Shown piece by piece: positions 1 to 5,387 of a stretch of DNA of 6,701 bases (position 1 is its first letter; each line of letters starts with the position of its first letter). The notes beneath the pieces were generated by a model. It had not been told where the DNA came from. It ran no database searches and saw only the letters and a program-made list of their open reading frames with translations. This stretch comes from an uncultured Eggerthellaceae bacterium (lineage in GTDB: Bacteria; Actinomycetota; Coriobacteriia; Coriobacteriales; Eggerthellaceae). Position numbers and translations under genes: made by a program. Where the stretch lies: the NCBI GenBank assembly GCA_934630905.1, contig CAKTXN010000092.1, forward strand, positions 1 through 6,701, written 5' to 3'.

Positions 1-647
1 GAGCAGAAGCGAAGAGCCAGGCCAAACGACAAATAGCCCAGCGCCGCGCCAACAAGACCGAACCCCGCAAAAAGCAGAGCGGCGCTCACGACAAGCTGAA
101 TCACGCGCGCGACGGTCTTCGCTTTGTTTTCGCCCGCGACATCGCCGTAGCCGCGCAAAAACGTAAGGAAGTAGTAGTAATACAGGTTGAAGAAAATCGC
201 CAGGCAGAAAATACCCCAGGCAATCCAATGGGACGTTCCCACCATGTCCTGCGTAATGGTCCAAACGTAAAGCGTGCCAATGGTCGCAGTAACAATAAGG
301 GCCACGAATGCAAGAATGGCGTACAGCAAACGTGATGCATCCATGATTGATTTCAGCAGCGTCCAGTCAACATCGTCTTGAACAGGCGATTCACTTACTC
401 CCAGCTTCGCAATCGAGCGCGCGCCCGACAAGCAGTACACAATATTGCGGGAAAACGCCGGATTGAAGCCAAATTCGAAAAGAAGCGTTAAATTACTAAT
501 GGCCACGAAGACATACCACAGACCAAGCTCTTCTCCGCTTAGGAAGAACAGCAGCATGGGAAGCAAAATGAAGCCGCTGGCCATGGAAAGGATGGTACCG
601 CAGTATCCCCAGATGACATCCGCTTTTGTCGCTTTGATTCTTACCAT
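1..647 (-). CDS. O-unit flippase-like polysaccharide export protein (Wzx-type), 3' part cut by window edge
   Basis: No stop codon is reached before the left edge, so only the first 215 codons are present. The likely role is moving lipid-linked glycan repeat units across the cytoplasmic membrane (MOP/polysaccharide transporter superfamily). The visible part is strongly hydrophobic, with about five membrane segments near residues 12-36, 43-60, 107-129, 141-165 and 180-213. The start region (MVRIKATKADVIWGYCG), the LGLWYVF stretch at 41-47 and the FEFGFNPAFSRNIVY stretch at 57-71 resemble what I recall of O-unit flippase-like proteins in polysaccharide loci. A full protein would be expected to have about 12 segments and over 400 residues. 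The ATG overlaps the stop of the upstream Wzy-like gene (ATGGTAA). No good ribosome site lies before it, which suggests translational coupling. The family call is from pattern memory; no search was run. Confidence 0.85.
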   Translation of the reverse strand, partial: MVRIKATKADVIWGYCGTILSMASGFILLPMLLFFLSGEELGLWYVFVAISNLTLLFEFGFNPAFSRNIVYCLSGARSIAKLGVSESPVQDDVDWTLLKSIMDASRLLYAILAFVALIVTATIGTLYVWTITQDMVGTSHWIAWGIFCLAIFFNLYYYYFLTFLRGYGDVAGENKAKTVARVIQLVVSAALLFAGFGLVGAALGYLSFGLALRFC

Positions 648-2032
648 GATTCGCCGGCGTCGCTTTCTTTTTCAGCCATGCGCGCGAACGGATATTTTCG
701 CCGGCGCCAAGGCGCACCGAGCACGCGTCCCTCGGTTGCGAACAGGTAAAACAGGAACAACGGGATCACGTAATACGCTTCCCAGTCCATGCTGCACGCC
801 ACAAAATAGGCGAACACCGAGAAGAAAAGAATAATACGGCGCGGCCCTGAACAATGATCCACCGTGCAACCCCCTGCCGCATCGCAGCGCTGCGCCGCGC
901 CCATCGCGCGATCGAAATCAACGGCGTCTGACATGCCGTTTGTTGCAGACCCCTTCCCCATCAGGTGTTTTCCCACGTTCGAACAAGAGAACAGCGCCGC
1001 TGCAAACAGCACCAACGACACAATGCCGCCCGTGTATAAGAGCTGCAGGAAGATATTGTGGCAATGCGTCTGCGCGATTTTCTCCACGGACGTAACGGAG
1101 TCTTCAATGCCGTAGCCAAGCAGCGGCGATTGCGCAATCCAGTCAAGGCTCAGCCCCCAAATACGGTCGCGGCCTGAAAACGAAATGGATTTCGAGAACA
1201 GCGCGCTTATGGCAGAGAAGTCCTGGTTCCCCGCAACAAACAGCACGGCGATGGTTGCCAAGAAGCCAAATATCACCGCCGATGGCAAGCTGAACAGGTG
1301 CTTTCCCACGTAGCTTCGCGAAAGCGCCCCCGTGCGCGCATCGATGAGCGCAAGCGCCACGCCCACCACGAAAACCGCCATCGTTGCCATGGCCGTTGCC
1401 GACTTCCGCTCGAAAAACATATAGAGCACAAGGACGGTCACCACTACGGAAAGGATTTTCACCTTCCGGCTTCCCCCGAACGCAAGAAACCACAGCACCC
1501 CCACCAAAGGCAGAAAATAGAAGATGGAGGCGTTGTCGTACGTAAGGAAATACCAGTTCTGCTTCGTGGTTTTGCCATCGAACTCAATGTAACCGTGGCG
1601 CATACCGCCCGTAATATCTTTGAACATCAGGTACGAACCGAAATGAATCGCGCACATAATAAGCGCGGCGCCCGCAAACGCCCACGCCGCCTCCTTCGCA
1701 TTGCGCTGCAGTGCGAATTCACACAGCGATGCAAAGCCCACGCCCTCGGCAAAACGAAACGCAAGGTTGACGTAGTTGACGTCGGTCTGCGAAATCAATC
1801 CGGAGATCAGATAATAATCCACGTAGAAGAGCAAAAACAACACCCAGCACAACGAAATACGACGTGGCGATGCAAGCACCGCAACGGTGTACCCCAAAGA
1901 CACCAGGCACAAAAGGCCCTTCCACAGCAGATAGACCGTTCTGCCCACGGCATATTCATACGGGAAGAAGAACAGCATGAACGAGACCAGAAGCAGTCCC
2001 GCTCGAAACAGTTGCTTATAAGTTGCTGTCAC
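641..2032 (-). CDS. O-antigen ligase/polymerase family membrane protein (Wzy-like)
   Basis: This 463-residue polytopic membrane protein probably polymerises glycan repeat units, or ligates the glycan to an acceptor, at the outer face of the membrane. About ten or more hydrophobic segments are visible (for example near residues 12-26, 33-54 and 60-79, and in the last 75 residues). The diagnostic part is the Wzy_C/O-antigen ligase pattern: SGRDRIWG at 286-293, then SPLLGYG at 302-308 and HCHNIFLQLLYTGG at 323-336. The frame is open upstream to an ATG at 2104 (487 residues). The GTG at 2032 is preferred because GGGAGGTGA lies just before it at ideal spacing, and the extra 24 residues are basic, unlike a membrane protein start, and overlap a DNA repeat. 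Odd point: a long hydrophilic loop at about 354-398 with three closely spaced Cys. Polymerase versus ligase cannot be decided from sequence alone; the flippase immediately after it favours polymerase. Confidence 0.85.
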   Translation of the reverse strand: MTATYKQLFRAGLLLVSFMLFFFPYEYAVGRTVYLLWKGLLCLVSLGYTVAVLASPRRISLCWVLFLLFYVDYYLISGLISQTDVNYVNLAFRFAEGVGFASLCEFALQRNAKEAAWAFAGAALIMCAIHFGSYLMFKDITGGMRHGYIEFDGKTTKQNWYFLTYDNASIFYFLPLVGVLWFLAFGGSRKVKILSVVVTVLVLYMFFERKSATAMATMAVFVVGVALALIDARTGALSRSYVGKHLFSLPSAVIFGFLATIAVLFVAGNQDFSAISALFSKSISFSGRDRIWGLSLDWIAQSPLLGYGIEDSVTSVEKIAQTHCHNIFLQLLYTGGIVSLVLFAAALFSCSNVGKHLMGKGSATNGMSDAVDFDRAMGAAQRCDAAGGCTVDHCSGPRRIILFFSVFAYFVACSMDWEAYYVIPLFLFYLFATEGRVLGAPWRRRKYPFARMAEKESDAGESW

Positions 2033-2037
2033 GTTTT

Positions 2038-2046
2038 TCACCTCCC
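2038..2046 (-). promoter_or_regulatory. Strong ribosome binding site that sets a GTG start for the Wzy-like gene
   Basis: On the minus strand GGGAGGTGA matches eight of nine bases of the ideal AGGAGGTGA. The GGAGG core ends eight bases before the GTG at 2032-2030. The in-frame ATGs at 2053 and 2104 have no comparable site. The ATG at 2053 is only four codons before the ribosome site's last bases, so the site itself would be translated if that ATG were used. Confidence 0.75.
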
Positions 2047-2055
2047 GTTTCATCT

Positions 2056-2075
2056 GCGCTTTTGCGCCCCTGCGC
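2056..2075. repeat. 20-base direct repeat, copy 2 (next to the Wzy-like gene start)
   Basis: The plus strand reads GCGCTTTTGCGCCCCTGCGC, identical to the copy at 2143-2162 and in the same orientation, offset by 87 bases. On the transcribed strand each copy can form two mutually exclusive tiny hairpins (GCGC-AAAA-GCGC or GCGC-AGGG-GCGC). This copy lies just upstream of the ribosome site of the Wzy-like gene. Its function is unknown. Confidence 0.8.
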
Positions 2076-2079
2076 GCCG

Positions 2080-2098
2080 CCTGCACTAAGCGTGCAAG
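2080..2098 (-). other. Small inverted repeat (hairpin) in the gap between glycosyltransferase and Wzy-like genes
   Basis: On the minus strand CTTGCAC and GTGCAGG flank a five-base loop (GCTTA), giving a seven-pair stem with one G-T wobble. No T-run follows, so it is not a classical intrinsic terminator. It could be an mRNA processing or stability element, or chance in GC-rich DNA. Confidence 0.35.
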
Positions 2099-2142
2099 AA
2101 GCATCCGTGCCTAGCGCGCCGTGAGCACCTATCGCATGAGCC

Positions 2143-2162
2143 GCGCTTTTGCGCCCCTGCGC
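2143..2162. repeat. 20-base direct repeat, copy 1 (just after the glycosyltransferase stop)
   Basis: Perfect copy of the 20 bases at 2056-2075, beginning four bases downstream of the glycosyltransferase TAG stop. The bases beyond the repeat differ on both sides except for a loose resemblance on the downstream side, where each copy is followed by an ATG and then a GGTG within about 20 bases. The pair brackets most of the only sizeable intergenic gap in the operon. Confidence 0.8.
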
Positions 2163-2166
2163 TTCG

Positions 2167-3213
2167 CTATTTTCTCAAATCCCAATACAAACCAATGCAG
2201 CCAAGTTTAAGAAGCGCCACTTGGATTGCCACTTTTTTATTCCCAACCCACTTCAGACGGACGTTTTTCACCGCCGATGCATAAGGCTCGCTCTTCGCAA
2301 AGTGTGCAAACGCCGCCTTGCGTACCTGCTCAGATTCGCCATTGTTCGGATGGTTGAAGTAACCGTCCATCGCTAAACCCAGCAAATGGATGCGCTTCAG
2401 GTAAATGGCCTGCGCAAGTTGCTCACGACCTGCGCCTGCGCCCTGCAAAAACGCATCAAGCGCCCGATTCACCGCCGAGAATCGCTGCTCGTAATCGCCA
2501 AAATAACGATGGCACAGCGAATCGCCCTGCACACGATAATGGTAGAACGGCACGCTTCGATACATAACTTTGCGCGCATGCTCCAACGCATGCAACGTGA
2601 ATACGGAATCTTCCATATAGCCGCTCAGAACGGTATCAAACGCTAGACCAGCGGTTTTCGCAAAAGAGCGCTTCATCACGTAGCGCCAGCACGATCCGCC
2701 GCCCACCATAATGCGGTCGAAATCGCGGCACGAAAAACGCGAGGCCGGCACGTATACGGCGGCGCATTGCAAGACCGCAAACGTTTCTTTATCGATGCTG
2801 CAAAAGTCGTTCGGAAACAGCTGGCACCGGCGCGCAACACCTTGGCTTTCGCGACAGTAATCGCCATACGCCATATCCGCGTCGTTTTCCGCCGCCGCTT
2901 TCACCAGCGCCGCCAGCTGATCGGGCTCAACCCAATCGTCGGCATCGGCAAAGAACAGGTAATCACCTTCTGCCGCCGCCATGCCGCTGTTACGCGCCGA
3001 TGACACTCCGCCGTTTTCCCGATGCAGCACACGGACGAACGCATGGCGCGCCGCAAATTGCCGTGCGACGGCAAGCGTTTCATCGGTGCTGCCATCGTCC
3101 ACCACAATGACTTCGCAAGAATCCAAAGGCAGCTGGGCAAAACTTTCAAGGCACGTGTCCAGAACGCGTTGCGCATTATACGCAGCAATAACCACGCTAA
3201 GCAAACAACGCAT
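2167..3213 (-). CDS. Glycosyltransferase family 2 (GT-A fold)
   Basis: A 348-residue soluble or membrane-associated enzyme that transfers a sugar from a nucleotide sugar to the growing lipid-linked glycan. The GT-A domain is clear: SVVIAAYN at 6-13, nucleotide-binding VDDGSTD at 38-44, NGGVSSARN at 67-75 and the DXD-type metal motif DADDW at 90-94. GYMEDSVF at 199-205 fits the acidic catalytic-base position common in this family. The C-terminal 140 residues are variable and presumably choose the acceptor. The donor sugar cannot be read from sequence. The ATG at 3213 overlaps the TGA of the preceding gene (TGATG), with GGGAG six bases upstream. A GTG one codon earlier (3216) is possible but sits only three bases from that site. 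It is the only glycosyltransferase in the window, so others must lie outside. Confidence 0.93.
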   Translation of the reverse strand: MRCLLSVVIAAYNAQRVLDTCLESFAQLPLDSCEVIVVDDGSTDETLAVARQFAARHAFVRVLHRENGGVSSARNSGMAAAEGDYLFFADADDWVEPDQLAALVKAAAENDADMAYGDYCRESQGVARRCQLFPNDFCSIDKETFAVLQCAAVYVPASRFSCRDFDRIMVGGGSCWRYVMKRSFAKTAGLAFDTVLSGYMEDSVFTLHALEHARKVMYRSVPFYHYRVQGDSLCHRYFGDYEQRFSAVNRALDAFLQGAGAGREQLAQAIYLKRIHLLGLAMDGYFNHPNNGESEQVRKAAFAHFAKSEPYASAVKNVRLKWVGNKKVAIQVALLKLGCIGLYWDLRK

Positions 3214-4316
3214 CACAAGCTCCCGAACGTTTTATCTATCAGGGGGCGAACGCCTTTCTTCAAAGAGATTTGCGGCCCCACGAACTGACCGCCGCTGTTG
3301 CCTTCGACCAGCACCCATCCTTGCGTAGAATACGCTAAATCCCAACCGATGTATTTCTGATCAGGAAGAACTTTCACCAGCTCAGATACCATTTCTTTCG
3401 CCGCAGCCCATTCTGGCAGCTGGTAGCCGACAAACGCGATTCCCGTATCGGGATGAACAGGGTACTCTTCTCCCCATTCCGTTCGACCCGCCGTAAGAAT
3501 AACTCCCGTTTCGCTGTCCACTGCGGCAAGTAGCCCGCCGGCGCCGCCGTTATCCACCACCGATGCGCCGCGCCCGATTTTAAGGAAGCACGCGAGCGTC
3601 GTGATAGCTCCGTTCTCGTAATACGTGGCATAGCGCACCGTGTTCACACTTTGCGGATGAAGCGCCGCAAGCTCCGCGCCTTGCTCGATGCGCTCTTCAA
3701 GAACGCACGCACCTTTGCGCAGAATTTCCTGGAATTGCTCGCGCGCATCCTCACCCGCAGCCCTGGTGACCAGCGCGATGCCGTTTCCGCGCGATGCCGC
3801 TGTGGGCTTCACCATAAACGTTTCGTGCGCCTGGGAGAAATCAAGAAACCTCTGATAATCCGTCTCGCGGGAAATCAAACACACGTCGCGCTTGAAGAAG
3901 GGCGCGAACGCATCGTAGGTTTTCATCTTGTCCATGAACACGTAACCAGAAGCGGTGGCGTTATAAAGGCGCGAACAGAGAATCGTTCGCTCCAGGTCGC
4001 CCACAAAAGAACGTTTCTCCTGTTCAGACAAATGCGGAAAGTCGTAGAGGAAGTATTCTTCAGGCGCAATCAAATACTGGTCCATGGCGGCACGCACCGC
4101 CGCCTTCACCGTGTTAACGTATTCCTTATTGCGCTGGTCGTCCGCAGAAAGAAAATGTGCAAGACATTCATCGATTTGACGAGGATGCCGTTTAAGATAA
4201 TGCCCTACCATGACCTTTCCGATAATCGGCTTCGGAAGACCCAGCACCGCACGCTTTATCAATTTCTTTCCCATGAAGCAAAACCAATCGAACAAACAAA
4301 ATCGTACTCGTACCAT
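3213..4316 (-). CDS. Sugar-transfer associated ATP-grasp protein (ATPgrasp_ST family)
   Basis: A 367-residue soluble ATP-grasp protein. Recognisable parts in order: ATP-binding Lys in MVKP at 168-171 with the glycine loop SRGNG at 175-179; VLEERIEQG at 205-213; SVNTVRYAT at 223-231; VVDNGGAGG at 253-261; YPVHPDTG at 285-292; YIGWDLA at 322-328; and the metal-binding VEGN at 337-340. This order matches the family Pfam names 'sugar-transfer associated ATP-grasp', which is common in polysaccharide loci and whose reaction is largely unassigned. It presumably joins a carboxylate to an amine or hydroxyl on a sugar or its precursor. Start uncertain: the ATG at 4316 and the in-frame ATG at 4274 (353 residues, beginning MGKKLIKR) both lack a clear ribosome site. 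The extra 14 residues are odd (aromatic and Cys-rich), so the shorter form may be correct. Its stop overlaps the glycosyltransferase start. Confidence 0.88.
   Translation of the reverse strand: MVRVRFCLFDWFCFMGKKLIKRAVLGLPKPIIGKVMVGHYLKRHPRQIDECLAHFLSADDQRNKEYVNTVKAAVRAAMDQYLIAPEEYFLYDFPHLSEQEKRSFVGDLERTILCSRLYNATASGYVFMDKMKTYDAFAPFFKRDVCLISRETDYQRFLDFSQAHETFMVKPTAASRGNGIALVTRAAGEDAREQFQEILRKGACVLEERIEQGAELAALHPQSVNTVRYATYYENGAITTLACFLKIGRGASVVDNGGAGGLLAAVDSETGVILTAGRTEWGEEYPVHPDTGIAFVGYQLPEWAAAKEMVSELVKVLPDQKYIGWDLAYSTQGWVLVEGNSGGQFVGPQISLKKGVRPLIDKTFGSL
3220..3224 (-). promoter_or_regulatory. Ribosome binding site favouring ATG over GTG for the glycosyltransferase
   Basis: GGGAG on the minus strand lies six bases before the ATG at 3213 but only three before the alternative GTG at 3216. 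It is inside the last codons of the preceding ATP-grasp gene, as is usual for coupled genes. Confidence 0.55.
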
Positions 4317-4346
4317 ACGGCAATCGCGCCGCGTTATCGCGAAGCC

Positions 4347-5387
4347 TTATTGCGCACCGGCAAACCTCTCAAGCAGCGCAGCGTTTGCCAAAATGTCGCC
4401 TTCTCCAATTTCCAGCGAAGTGACCTGCTGTTTTTCCTCGCATTGCCGCAAAAGTTCGCTGGCAATAAGCATATCGGTAAACCCGAGCCCGATAGCGTTG
4501 AAATAGATAAATTCATCATTTGATGCGCGGCCAAGCAGCGGATTGGCGAACAAGTCAGCGAGCTCTGCGTAAATGTCACTATCCGTCAGAAGACCATCCT
4601 GGTACATATGCGCAAGCGTGGGGCTCCCCCGGTGCTTCAGCGCCGGCCACGAATCGCACACGATCTTATCCGCTTTCTGAACCACGGCGTATTCGTCTTC
4701 ATAACCGCCCACGTGGAAATACGTAGCGCCCGGCTTTATCCAATCCGCCTTCAACACCGGCTCCTGCGCGCTAATGGCAGTCACAATCAAATCCGCACCG
4801 GTAACTGCTTCAGCATAGCTTGCCGCAGCGTGAACAGACGGAACGGATACCGCGCGCGCTAGCTCACTCGCAAGCGCTTCGGCATGTGCCGCGGTACGCG
4901 AAGCAATAGCCACCTCCTGAATATGCGGGAAAAGCGCGCAGAGCACCACAGCATGGTATTTCGCCTGCTCACCCGACCCCAGAACCGCAAGTTTCTTCGG
5001 ATTCGAAACGGCAAGACGCCGTGCAGCAACGCCGGACACCAGCGCCGTTCTGAGCGCCGTGACCAGCGCGGCCCCCATGACCGCACGTGGGGAGCCATCG
5101 GTCGCATCTAGAAGCAGCACCGCGCCCGAGACGTTTTTCTTTCCCACCTGGGCGTTTCCTGGGAAAACCGATACGAGCTTCACACCCGACACCGCATTCG
5201 ACAGAAGTGTTGCCGGCATGCAGTTAACGCGCGTTTGGTTTGCGGCATCCAGTATCTGCGAGTTTTTTTCCGGCTGCAAAATTTCGCCCGCACGCCATTG
5301 CAGAAAGCCGTTTTCCAGGATATCCAAAAGCCTGGGGATATCGCCGTCCCACGCATCGATGATATTTCTATCGCTCACAAATTGCAT
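4347..5387 (-). CDS. Ornithine cyclodeaminase/mu-crystallin family NAD(P)-dependent enzyme
   Basis: 346 residues, the usual length for this family, whose members include ornithine cyclodeaminase, archaeal alanine dehydrogenase, ketimine reductases and opine- or diaminopropionate-forming dehydrogenases. Visible features: RVNCMPA at 53-59, GVKLVSVFPGN at 68-78, TALRTALVSGVAARRLA at 110-126, and the Rossmann loop VLGSGEQAKYHAVVL at 135-149 for the dinucleotide. The later part (HVGGYEDE at 225-232, CDSWPALKHRG at 244-254, EFIYFNAIGLGF at 292-303) resembles an uncharacterised subfamily, in some databases called tyramine oxidase subunit B-like, more than true ornithine cyclodeaminase. The Asp of the classical GGD motif appears replaced by Tyr229, so the proline-forming reaction is doubtful. 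The ATG overlaps the TAA of the ATP-grasp gene by one base (TAATG), and GGAGGT lies nine bases upstream. Probably it makes or reduces an amino or imino acid used by a neighbouring ligase (inference). Confidence 0.88.
   Translation of the reverse strand: MQFVSDRNIIDAWDGDIPRLLDILENGFLQWRAGEILQPEKNSQILDAANQTRVNCMPATLLSNAVSGVKLVSVFPGNAQVGKKNVSGAVLLLDATDGSPRAVMGAALVTALRTALVSGVAARRLAVSNPKKLAVLGSGEQAKYHAVVLCALFPHIQEVAIASRTAAHAEALASELARAVSVPSVHAAASYAEAVTGADLIVTAISAQEPVLKADWIKPGATYFHVGGYEDEYAVVQKADKIVCDSWPALKHRGSPTLAHMYQDGLLTDSDIYAELADLFANPLLGRASNDEFIYFNAIGLGFTDMLIASELLRQCEEKQQVTSLEIGEGDILANAALLERFAGAQ

Noticed and set aside
101..340. Minus-strand open frame of 79 codons near the left edge
   Set aside because: It lies in another frame of the flippase gene; the flippase frame is open across the whole stretch and gives family-like membrane segments.
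672..869. Possible frameshifted C-terminus of the Wzy-like protein in another frame
   Set aside because: The main frame stays open and encodes clear hydrophobic segments up to its stop at 641, so no frameshift is needed.
1298..2089. Plus-strand open frame of 263 codons opposite the Wzy-like gene
   Set aside because: The product is extremely rich in His, Arg, Lys and Gln, the usual mirror of a hydrophobic membrane protein read in antisense. No domain or good ribosome site was seen.
2080..2098. Intrinsic terminator after the glycosyltransferase gene
   Set aside because: The stem is short, contains a wobble pair and is not followed by a T-run on the transcribed strand; the next bases are GC-rich.
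4317..4346. Promoter or hairpin between the ornithine cyclodeaminase-family and sugar-transfer ATP-grasp genes
   Set aside because: The gap is only 30 bases, with a weak five-pair TCGCG/CGCGA match and no -35/-10-like pair.
3651..4523. Plus-strand open frame of 290 codons opposite the sugar-transfer ATP-grasp gene and the end of the ornithine cyclodeaminase-family gene
   Set aside because: The predicted protein is Arg/His-rich with no recognisable domain, and it lies antisense to two well-supported genes. It is explained by codon bias on the coding strand.
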